Source: an uncultured Pelagibacteraceae bacterium (GTDB lineage Bacteria; Pseudomonadota; Alphaproteobacteria; Pelagibacterales; Pelagibacteraceae). Taken from it: a stretch of DNA of 64,000 nt. A program made the translations under genes and the position numbers. A model generated the notes under the pieces. It did no database searches, was not told the DNA's origin, and saw only the letters and a list, made by a program, of their open reading frames with translations. Location: contig CACPMF010000004.1 of the NCBI GenBank assembly GCA_902634935.1, positions 31,838 to 95,837 of the forward strand, in the 5' to 3' direction. Below are positions 55,719-63,339 of this stretch, in pieces (the first letter of the stretch is position 1; each line of letters opens with the position of its first letter).

Positions 55719-58292
55719 CTAAGCAACCATGCTCTCAGCTTTTTGAAGATCAACAGCAACAAGTTGGCTTATTCCTTTTTCTGGCATTGTAACTCCATAA
55801 AGTCTATCCATCTTTGACATTGTTAAAGCATGGTGGGTAACAATTATAAATCTTGTAGATGTTATTTTTGTTAATTCACTTAACAAATTACAAAATCTTG
55901 TAACATTAGCATCATCAAGAGGTGCGTCTACTTCATCTAATACACATATTGGTGAGGGGTTTGTTAAGAATACTGCAAAAATTAAAGATAGAGCTGTTAA
56001 AGCCTGTTCTCCTCCTGATAACAATGTAATTGATTGAAGCCTTTTACCTGGAGGACTAACTAACATTTCAAGTCCAGCTTCTAACGGATCATCAGAGTCA
56101 ACAAGTTCAAGTTTTGCATTTCCACCATTAAATAATTTGGTATAAACCTCATTAAACTTTCTATTAACTTTTTCAAAAGCCTCAATCAATCTCTCTCTTC
56201 CTTTTTGATTAAGCTCAGAAATACTTTCTTTTAGTTTAACTATAGCGGTTACAAGATCTTGTCTGTCTTTTTCCATTTTTTTTATTTCTACTTCATATTT
56301 TGAAGTTTCTTCATCAGCTCTTAAATTTACCGATCCTAATTTTTCCCTCTGTCTTTTTTTCTCATCAAGCAACTCTTCTTGTGTAACTACATCAGGAAAT
56401 TCAACTTCTTTTTCTAAATTTGAAAACTCTAACAATTTTTCTTCAATAAGATTTAATTCTGAATTTACTCTTTCTATTAGATCACTTCTTCTCTTACTCA
56501 AACCATCTATAGTAGCACCTGAGCTGGCTTTTCTCTCTCTGATCTCAATAGAATTTTCTTTGGTATCTTTTAATTCATTTCTTAATTTTAATATTTTATC
56601 ATCTATCTCTTCGATGATTGACTCATTTTCATTTTGTTCCTTTTCTGAAATTCTTAAGCTTTCAGAAATCTGTCCTTTTTTCTCTCCTTGCAGTTGAGGC
56701 TGTTTTTCAAGATCATTCAATTTTAATGTTTGTTTATTTTTTCTATCATTTAACTCCCTCACCATTTTTTCAGAGTTGGTTAACAGATTTTTCCAACTTT
56801 CAATTTCTAGATCTATCTTTTGAATTCTTTCATTTCTTTTAACAGACTCTTTTTTTATATTTTGGTTATTGCTGTAGATATCAGCGTATTTTTCTTGAAG
56901 TTTTTTAATTATTTCATTTGTTTCATTCAACACTGTGATTTTATTACCATTCTCTACATCTTTAATTTTAATATTTAAATAAGATAAGTTCTCTTTACAT
57001 TCATCTAAAACTTTTAAGGCAGCGGAACTATTTTGTTCATTTATAAAATTTTTTGCAGATGTTATTTGATCAATAATTGTGTTTATTTGTTCAATATTCT
57101 TATTTAAACTTTCTGAGCTAAATGTATCTAAAATTCTATCTACTTTATCTTGTTCTCTTTTCAAATTTTCTTTTGCAGCATCTAAATCTTGATTAGATAA
57201 TTTCTCGGTTTCGTAATATTTAGAATCTATTTCTATTAACTCACCTTTTTCCTCTTTAAGTCTTTTTTCATTTGAGTTTGCATCAATTACAATACTTTTT
57301 TCCCTGTCAATATCTTCTTCGATCATTTTTAGTGAATTTTTTAAATACTTTATTTCTTCATCAATTCTCTCATTTTCCTCATCAAGACTTTTCAATTCTA
57401 AATTAAGTCTCTGAATTTTAGATAGATTTTCAATATTTCTCTCTCTTATTGGTGTTACTTTGTTAGTTTCATCTGTAATTCTTTTTTCTAAATCTTCTAA
57501 TTGTGAGTTAAACTCTTTAACTTGATCTTCCGCCTCATTATTTATTTCATTTTCTAATTTAATTTCATTATCAATATCTCTAAGTTTTAAATAGTATAGA
57601 CCTGCTTCAACTCTTTTAATTTCCTCAGATACTGACTTATATTTTGCTGCCTCCTCTGCTTGTTTTTGCAAATTTGCAAGTTGTCTTTCTTGTTGTCTTC
57701 TCAATTCGTCTGCTCTTTTTAAGTTATTCTCTGCTGCACTTAATCTAAGTTCTGCCTCGTGCCTTCTAACGTGTAAACCTGCAATTCCCGCTGCTTCCTC
57801 TAGTATTGCTCTTCTGTCAGCAGGTTTTGCTGTAACCAAAGCTCCAATTCTACCTTGGCTAATTAAAGATGGTGAATGTGCTCCAGTAGACAAGTCTGCA
57901 AAAAACATTTGCGCATCTTTTGCTCTAACTTCCTTATTGTTTATGTAAAATTTCGAACCTTTATCTTTTTCAATTTTTCTTCTGATTTCTATTTCGTCAA
58001 GCTCGTTGTATTGTATTGGTCCGTCTTTATTTTCATTACTTAAAGCAATAGATACTTCTGCAATATTTTTTGACGGTTTATTTGATGTTCCAGAGAATAT
58101 GACATCTTCCATCCCAGAGCCCCTCATACTTTTTGCTGATGTTTCTCCCATACACCATCTTAAAGACTCAACAATATTTGATTTCCCGCAACCATTTGGA
58201 CCGACGATACCTGTCAAACCTTCTTCAATAAGGAAGTTGGTTTTTTCTGCGAATGATTTAAATCCAGTAAGCTGGATTTTTTTAAATTCCAT
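55719..58292 (-). CDS. smc: SMC-type chromosome segregation ATPase, unusually short and without an evident hinge
   Basis: 857 residues, against about 1150-1200 for usual bacterial SMC. The head halves are complete: Walker A GPNGCGKSN at residues 31-39, GRIGALVTAKPADRRAILEEAAGI, the signature LLSGGEQALTAL at about 757 and Walker B VLDEVDAPLDDANV at about 784. Between them lies about 550 residues of charged heptad-like coil. Around the middle (residues about 390-450) I find no globular glycine-rich hinge and none of the hinge signatures; only SSAALKVLDE-like helix. Reading frame is intact. SMC organises and separates chromosomes with ScpA/ScpB, which are not in the window. How it dimerises without a hinge is open. 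Confidence 0.88.
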   Translation of the reverse strand: MEFKKIQLTGFKSFAEKTNFLIEEGLTGIVGPNGCGKSNIVESLRWCMGETSAKSMRGSGMEDVIFSGTSNKPSKNIAEVSIALSNENKDGPIQYNELDEIEIRRKIEKDKGSKFYINNKEVRAKDAQMFFADLSTGAHSPSLISQGRIGALVTAKPADRRAILEEAAGIAGLHVRRHEAELRLSAAENNLKRADELRRQQERQLANLQKQAEEAAKYKSVSEEIKRVEAGLYYLKLRDIDNEIKLENEINNEAEDQVKEFNSQLEDLEKRITDETNKVTPIRERNIENLSKIQRLNLELKSLDEENERIDEEIKYLKNSLKMIEEDIDREKSIVIDANSNEKRLKEEKGELIEIDSKYYETEKLSNQDLDAAKENLKREQDKVDRILDTFSSESLNKNIEQINTIIDQITSAKNFINEQNSSAALKVLDECKENLSYLNIKIKDVENGNKITVLNETNEIIKKLQEKYADIYSNNQNIKKESVKRNERIQKIDLEIESWKNLLTNSEKMVRELNDRKNKQTLKLNDLEKQPQLQGEKKGQISESLRISEKEQNENESIIEEIDDKILKLRNELKDTKENSIEIRERKASSGATIDGLSKRRSDLIERVNSELNLIEEKLLEFSNLEKEVEFPDVVTQEELLDEKKRQREKLGSVNLRADEETSKYEVEIKKMEKDRQDLVTAIVKLKESISELNQKGRERLIEAFEKVNRKFNEVYTKLFNGGNAKLELVDSDDPLEAGLEMLVSPPGKRLQSITLLSGGEQALTALSLIFAVFLTNPSPICVLDEVDAPLDDANVTRFCNLLSELTKITSTRFIIVTHHALTMSKMDRLYGVTMPEKGISQLVAVDLQKAESMVA

Positions 58293-58300
58293 TCACTAAC

Positions 58301-58879
58301 TTATATCAGTTTTTCTATATATTTTTTTAATTTTTTATAGTCTGTTGGATTATCAAACTTTTTACCATTAATTATTAGAGTAGGGGTTGCTTTAACTTCA
58401 TATTTTTTTACACCATTGATTCGATCTTCGAGTATATGATCTTCTACAGATTTATCAGCTAAACAACTCTCAATATCTATTTTGAAACTTGAATTTTCTA
58501 TAAGTTCTTTAATGTTTTTGTTTGCATCATCAATTGAACCACCTCTCACCCATTCACTTTGCTTCTCATATAGATAGTGCAAGACTTCAGAATTGCCGTC
58601 GTTTTTACAATGAGCAATTTTTGCAGCATTAAATGCTGCGATATCTAAGGGAAAATTTTTATATTCAATTGAAACAAAACCTTTATCAATAAACTCTTTC
58701 TTTAATTCTGGATAAATTTTCTTATGGAAGTTTGCACAAAAACCGCAAGTTAAAGATTCAAATACTACTAACTTGACCTTTGCATCAACATTTCCATCAA
58801 TTATTGGTTTTACATCAGAACTTGAGATATTAGGGAACAAAAAGAAGGACAATAAAAAGGTTAATAAAATTTTTTTCAT
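58301..58879 (-). CDS. DsbA-family thiol:disulfide oxidoreductase
   Basis: 192 residues with a signal peptide (MKKILLTFLLSFFLFPNISS). The thioredoxin-fold active site is ESLTCGFCANFHKKIYPEL (CGFC), and VKATPTLIINGKKF carries the cis-proline. It belongs to the DsbA/BdbD-like group that oxidises or isomerises periplasmic cysteines. It overlaps the DciA-like gene by 4 bp and lies 8 bp before smc. Confidence 0.9.
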   Translation of the reverse strand: MKKILLTFLLSFFLFPNISSSDVKPIIDGNVDAKVKLVVFESLTCGFCANFHKKIYPELKKEFIDKGFVSIEYKNFPLDIAAFNAAKIAHCKNDGNSEVLHYLYEKQSEWVRGGSIDDANKNIKELIENSSFKIDIESCLADKSVEDHILEDRINGVKKYEVKATPTLIINGKKFDNPTDYKKLKKYIEKLI

Positions 58880-59358
58880 TTTTTTTTGTATAAATTGCTC
58901 AACTCTATTAAAGAGTTTCTAACTTTTTCATTTTTAATGTTACTTATGTCTTTTATGTGTTTGTTTTTTGTCGCATTATCAGCGCTTTTTTTGAGCTTTT
59001 TTTCCAAAAATCCATCAAATGTATTTAGTTTTATAGTTTGAACAACTTCATATCCAAAGAATGCATTCATTTTTTTTATAATTTCATTTTTAGAATATTC
59101 TAAGTTTACTTCAGACCCTCTTTTAACCATTATAGTCAAACAACTATTTTTAACTTTATTAGATCCCTTAAATGATTTTGGATAACATTCTTTGAATAAT
59201 TCTTTGCCAACTATATATTTCCAATTATCAAGAGTTTTATTATAAACATCTCCTTTTTTATTAAGTATTCTTTTTGCCTCTTTGGGCAAAGTATCTTTAA
59301 AAGATCTTAAACCTTGAATGGATGTATATCTCTGCTTAGTATTGTATTTAATATTCAT
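58876..59358 (-). CDS. DciA-like (DUF721) protein
   Basis: 160 residues from the ATG at 59358; a TTG at 59370 is possible. NKTLDNWKYIVGKELFKECYPKSF and LTIMVKRGSEVNLEYSKNEIIKKMNAFFGY are the DUF721 blocks. DUF721 includes DciA, the loader of the replicative helicase DnaB in bacteria lacking DnaC. In many alphaproteobacteria it also lies between mutY and a DsbA-like gene, as here. Its ATG abuts the divergent mutY ATG with no spacer (CATATG). Confidence 0.85.
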   Translation of the reverse strand: MNIKYNTKQRYTSIQGLRSFKDTLPKEAKRILNKKGDVYNKTLDNWKYIVGKELFKECYPKSFKGSNKVKNSCLTIMVKRGSEVNLEYSKNEIIKKMNAFFGYEVVQTIKLNTFDGFLEKKLKKSADNATKNKHIKDISNIKNEKVRNSLIELSNLYKKK

Positions 59359-60345
59359 ATGACAAATCAAAACATACCAAAAAAAATTCTATATTGGTAC
59401 GATAATAATAAAAGAGCCCTACCTTGGAGAAAAAAAGTTTCGAAAAAAAAACAAGACTATTTTACTCTTGTAAGTGAATTTATGCTTCAACAAACACAGG
59501 TTAAAACTGTTATTCCTTATTTTGAAAAGTTTATAAAAGAATTTCCAAATTTAAAATTATTGGCTAAATCAAGTGATTACAAAATTTTAAAAAACTGGGA
59601 AGGACTTGGCTATTATTCTAGAGCGAGAAATTTAAAAAAAACTGCAATAAAACTATTAAAGGACTATAAAGGTGAGTTGCCAGAGGATATTGAAACACTT
59701 AAATCTCTCCCAGGAATTGGTGAGTATACTTCTAGATCAATTTTAGCAATTGCGCATAATAAGCCTTATATCCCAATGGATGGAAACGTCGAAAGAATAC
59801 TAAAAAGAGTTTTTCTACTTAAAACTGATTATGAAATATCAAAAGAAAACTTAAATAAAAAAAAATCTTTTTTTGGATTTTCAAAAAGATCAAGTGATTA
59901 TGCACAAGCAATCATGGAGATAGGAGCATTAATTTGTAAACCTTCATTGCCATATTGCACTCGCTGTCCACTTACACAAAATTGTCAATCTTATAAGAAA
60001 AAAGATTTTTTAATCAAATCTAAAAATAAGTTTAACAAAACAAAATACTTTGAAGCAAATGTTAATAAATATAAAAATAATTATTTATTAATTAAAAATA
60101 AAAAATTCAATTTTTTAAAAAATTTGATCATTTTTCCAATGATAGAAATAGATGAAAATAAATTCGAAAATTCAACTCAAAAAAAAATAAATGTAAAAAT
60201 GTCAAATATGGATATGAAAATTATTATTAATAAAAATATAAAAGTTAAAAAAACAAATAACAGTATAATGTTGAACAAAGAAAATATTAAAAATTATATT
60301 TTACCTTCATTTACAAAAAAAATATTAAATTCGGTATCACAATAA
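59359..60345 (+). CDS. mutY: A/G-specific adenine glycosylase MutY
   Basis: 329 residues from the ATG at 59359; the track's longer start overlaps the DciA-like gene. It removes A opposite 8-oxoG. The catalytic Glu is in EFMLQQTQV near residue 40, the helix-hairpin-helix and catalytic Asp in LPGIGEYTSRSIL and PMDGNVERIL (D about 141), and the 4Fe-4S cysteines in CKPSLPYCTRCPLTQNC. The C-terminal NUDIX-like 8-oxoG sensing part is short and diverged. Confidence 0.95.
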   Translation: MTNQNIPKKILYWYDNNKRALPWRKKVSKKKQDYFTLVSEFMLQQTQVKTVIPYFEKFIKEFPNLKLLAKSSDYKILKNWEGLGYYSRARNLKKTAIKLLKDYKGELPEDIETLKSLPGIGEYTSRSILAIAHNKPYIPMDGNVERILKRVFLLKTDYEISKENLNKKKSFFGFSKRSSDYAQAIMEIGALICKPSLPYCTRCPLTQNCQSYKKKDFLIKSKNKFNKTKYFEANVNKYKNNYLLIKNKKFNFLKNLIIFPMIEIDENKFENSTQKKINVKMSNMDMKIIINKNIKVKKTNNSIMLNKENIKNYILPSFTKKILNSVSQ

Positions 60346-60346
60346 A

Positions 60347-61480
60347 ATGAAAAGCATTGCAATAATTGGATCTGGAATTTCTGGTCTTTTTCTCGCAAAT
60401 CTTTTAGAAAAAAATAACTCTTTTTCTTATAAAATTTTTGAAAAAAAACCCTCATTAGATTTAAGCGATGGTTATGGGATACAGTTGTCAGTAAACAGCA
60501 TTAATCTTCTAAATAAAATTGGATTTCAAACAATGAATGCGAGCGAAGTATTTTTTCCGAAAAAAGTAAATTTCTTTGATGCAAAAGTGTTGAAAAAGAT
60601 ATGTGACATTGACTTAGCTCAATTTAACTTTGAGAATAACAGATATACAACATTAAGAAGATCAAAATTAATAGAATTTTTGTTAAGTAATATCCCAAAA
60701 GAAAAAATAATTTTTAACTCTGATCTCACCAATATTGAGGAATATGAGAAATTAAAATTATCTTTCAGCGATAATAGCAAAGAGGAATTTGATTATATAG
60801 TTGCAGCTGATGGAGTTTATTCAAGAACAAAAGAAATTTTGTTTAAAAAAGAGGGTACACCAAAGTATTTTAATTCAATTGCACTAAGAGGGAATATTCA
60901 GAACTTCGAAAATTTGGATATTTCCCTATATTTAGGGTCAAATTTTCACTTTGTAATCTATCCTATCAATCAAAATAACGAATTTAATTTTATATCTATA
61001 GTAAGAAAAAAATTAGTAGAATCTGAGATTACAAATAGAAGTCTATTTAAAGATAAAAGTTTTATAAATAACTTAATGAGCCAGATTTCCTCAAAATCAG
61101 ATTTAAATTTAACTGAGTTGGTAAATGAAATTAAATGCTTTCCAATTTTTGTGAGTAAAAAAATTAAAATACCAAGTAATAAAAATATTTTTTTAATGGG
61201 TGATGCGTTCTTTTCATTTCCACCCTCTTTTGCGCAAGGAGCATCACAATCAATTGAATCTGCAAATGATCTTTTTAATGATCTAAATAATAATTTATCA
61301 AATTATTATAAAAAAAGAGTTTTAAAGACGAAACAGATAAATTCTAGATCTTCCATCAATCACTATGCATTCCATATTGCAAATCCTATAAATGTTTTTT
61401 TTAGAAATATTTTTCTTAAATATCTTTCTAAAAATAAAAGTTTTTTAGAAAATTATTTGGGTAAAATTTATAAGAATTAA
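60347..61480 (+). CDS. FAD-dependent aromatic-ring-type monooxygenase
   Basis: 377 residues of the PHBH/UbiH flavoprotein superfamily. Motifs: IAIIGSGISGLFLANLL (FAD), DYIVAADGVYSRTKE (DG motif) and FLMGDAFFSFPPSFAQGASQSIESAND (GD motif). It starts 1 bp after the mutY stop. Members hydroxylate aromatic rings, including ubiquinone precursors; the substrate here is undetermined. Its stop interlocks with ccrM's on the other strand (TTAA). Confidence 0.85.
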   Translation: MKSIAIIGSGISGLFLANLLEKNNSFSYKIFEKKPSLDLSDGYGIQLSVNSINLLNKIGFQTMNASEVFFPKKVNFFDAKVLKKICDIDLAQFNFENNRYTTLRRSKLIEFLLSNIPKEKIIFNSDLTNIEEYEKLKLSFSDNSKEEFDYIVAADGVYSRTKEILFKKEGTPKYFNSIALRGNIQNFENLDISLYLGSNFHFVIYPINQNNEFNFISIVRKKLVESEITNRSLFKDKSFINNLMSQISSKSDLNLTELVNEIKCFPIFVSKKIKIPSNKNIFLMGDAFFSFPPSFAQGASQSIESANDLFNDLNNNLSNYYKKRVLKTKQINSRSSINHYAFHIANPINVFFRNIFLKYLSKNKSFLENYLGKIYKN

Positions 61481-62550
61481 GCTCTTGGCCGTAGACGTTG
61501 CCTAAGTTCATCAATAGGCTTTAAACTATTTCCTACTTGATAATGCCAATAGGTCCAACCATTGCAGCTTTCTGCGCCTAATATCTGAGCAGCTACTTTG
61601 TGAATAGATCCCTCGTTATCTTTATGTTTAATACTTCCATCAACCATAACTTTTGCAAATACTTTCTTTTTTTGGTCGTAAATTTCTGTACCAGGCTTTA
61701 TAACACCTAATTCAATTAATGAACCAAAAGGCACTCTCGGCTTTGATTTATTATTCTGGAGTGTATCCAAATATTCATCCATAATAATTTTAGTATTTCT
61801 TATCCGTTTGTTCGCAGCTTCAAAATATTTTTTTTCTTTTTCTATTCCAAAATAAGATCGTCCTAGTTTTTTTGAAACCACAGCAGTTGTACCTGATCCT
61901 ATAAAAGGATCTAAAATAAAATCGTTTTTATTTGTAGAGGCTAATACTACCCTATGTAGTAAAGCTTCTGGTTTTTGGGTTGAATGTACTTTCGTTCCAT
62001 TATCTTTTAATCTTTCTTTACCGTTACATATTGGTAAATTCCATGTGGACCGCATTTGCAGATCATCGTTGAATGACTTCATTGATTGATAATTAAAAGT
62101 ATATTTTGACTTTTTACTTTTTGATGCCCAAATCAAAGTTTCGTGAGCATTAGTAAACCTGGTACCCCGGAAGTTTGGCATAGGGTTATTTTTATTCCAG
62201 ATTACATCGTTTAAAATCCAGAAACCAAGATCCTGAATTATTTTTCCTACTCTAAAAATATTATGATAACTGCCTATGACCCAAATAGACCCATCTTTTT
62301 TTAATACTCTATTTGATTGTTTTAGCCATTCGTATGTAAACTCATCATAAGATTTAAAACTCTCAAATTGATCCCATTTATCATCCACCGCATTCACTCT
62401 AGATCTGTCTGGTCTAATTAAACTGTTTTGTAATTGTAAATTATAAGGCGGATCTGCAAAAATTAGATCAAATGTTTCATCAGGAATTTTTTTTAATTCT
62501 TTTAGACTGTCCCCATTTATAATTTTGTTATGTAATTTTTTAACTATCAT
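61477..62550 (-). CDS. ccrM: CcrM-like DNA adenine methyltransferase (GANTC)
   Basis: 357 residues from the ATG at 62550 (MIVKKLHNKIINGD). Beta-class order: DPPYNLQL near residue 33, then FIGSGTTAV near 215. The middle matches cell-cycle methylases (NPMPNFRGTRFTNAHETLIWASKS), and the C-terminus is the extra domain (GTEIYDQKKKVFAKVMVDG, CNGWTYWHYQ) typical of CcrM. It methylates the adenine in GANTC late in the cell cycle. Four GANTC sites cluster just upstream, which suggests methylation-sensitive self-control. Confidence 0.93.
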   Translation of the reverse strand: MIVKKLHNKIINGDSLKELKKIPDETFDLIFADPPYNLQLQNSLIRPDRSRVNAVDDKWDQFESFKSYDEFTYEWLKQSNRVLKKDGSIWVIGSYHNIFRVGKIIQDLGFWILNDVIWNKNNPMPNFRGTRFTNAHETLIWASKSKKSKYTFNYQSMKSFNDDLQMRSTWNLPICNGKERLKDNGTKVHSTQKPEALLHRVVLASTNKNDFILDPFIGSGTTAVVSKKLGRSYFGIEKEKKYFEAANKRIRNTKIIMDEYLDTLQNNKSKPRVPFGSLIELGVIKPGTEIYDQKKKVFAKVMVDGSIKHKDNEGSIHKVAAQILGAESCNGWTYWHYQVGNSLKPIDELRQRLRPRA

Positions 62551-62567
62551 ATTTAAAAAAGTAATTA

Positions 62568-62644
62568 GACTCCAAGGCAGATTCTGCGTCAACCAGAGAT
62601 TGAAAAAAATAGACTCTACTTGTTGTAAGTTTTAGTTTTGACTC
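62568..62644. promoter_or_regulatory. Cluster of four GANTC sites upstream of ccrM
   Basis: GACTC at 62568-62572, GATTC at 62580-62584, GACTC at 62612-62616 and GACTC at 62640-62644. They fill the spacer between rnhB and ccrM and the last codons of rnhB. At this base composition a site is expected about once in 360 bp. In Caulobacter, GANTC methylation state controls ccrM transcription; the same here is an inference. Confidence 0.6.
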
Positions 62645-63201
62645 AATATATTGTGTATAGGCCTAAAGTTTTTTCGATGATGCTTCGTTATACCAAATTT
62701 CTTAATGGCTTTTAGATGTTCTTTAGTTCCATATCCAGCATTTTTATCCCAAGCATATTCTTTAAATTTTTTGGACATATTTGTAATTAGCCGATCTCTT
62801 GCAACCTTAGCAATTATAGATGCTGCCGATATTTCAGATATTTTTTGATCTCCCCTAATTACAGACTTAATTTTGTAACCCTTCATTTCTGGCAATTTAT
62901 TTCCATCAATTAATGTTGATGTAGGTTTTATTTTAAGTTTTTTAATCGATCTTTTCATGGCCAATAAAGATGCATTAAGAATATTTAATTTTTCAATCTC
63001 TTTTAAAGAGGCAGATCCAACGCTCCAGATAGAGTTTTTTTTAATATATTTTTCTAAAATATCCCTTTCTTCTTTTGAAAGTTTTTTAGAATCTTTGATC
63101 TTACTTTTATCTATATTTTTTTTAAATATTACTGCAGCAGCATATACTGGACCAACTAAACTCCCTCTTCCAACTTCATCAACTCCAGCTACCTTTTTCA
63201 T
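62632..63201 (-). CDS. rnhB: Ribonuclease HII
   Basis: 189 residues. The conserved N-terminal GVDEVGRGSLVGPVYAAAVI (catalytic Asp/Glu) and SLIDGNKLPE-type TLIDGNKLPEMKGY, with AASIIAKVARDRLI and YGTKEHLKAIKKFGITKHHRKNFRPI. It removes ribonucleotides misincorporated in DNA. Its ATG overlaps the stop of the 44-codon ORF (TAATG). Confidence 0.97.
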   Translation of the reverse strand: MKKVAGVDEVGRGSLVGPVYAAAVIFKKNIDKSKIKDSKKLSKEERDILEKYIKKNSIWSVGSASLKEIEKLNILNASLLAMKRSIKKLKIKPTSTLIDGNKLPEMKGYKIKSVIRGDQKISEISAASIIAKVARDRLITNMSKKFKEYAWDKNAGYGTKEHLKAIKKFGITKHHRKNFRPIHNILSQN

Positions 63202-63335
63202 TATTTAAAAAAAAAATGATAAATAATTAATCCAATAAATAAACCCTTGAAGAAAGATATCAAAACCAAACTATAATCTGAAAGATTAAATTTTTTTTTA
63301 AAAAAACTTAAGTACTTTTTGTGCAGTCCTATCAT
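63201..63335 (-). CDS. Unannotated 44-residue single-helix membrane protein
   Basis: A small ORF not in the track, starting MIGLHKKYLSFFKKKFNLS and ending in a hydrophobic helix (LVLISFFKGLFIGLIIYHFFF). It starts 4 bp after the uracil-DNA glycosylase stop and ends in the rnhB start (TAATG), so both junctions fit translation coupling. A basic N-terminus followed by one helix suggests an inner-membrane miniprotein. No family recognised; low-complexity T-tracts mean chance is not excluded. Confidence 0.5.
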   Translation of the reverse strand: MIGLHKKYLSFFKKKFNLSDYSLVLISFFKGLFIGLIIYHFFFK

Positions 63336-63339
63336 AAAT

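Noticed and set aside
55719-58292. Frameshifted or truncated smc pseudogene
   Set aside because: Both ATPase halves are in one uninterrupted frame with correct order and spacing to neighbours, so the short length is not due to a broken gene.
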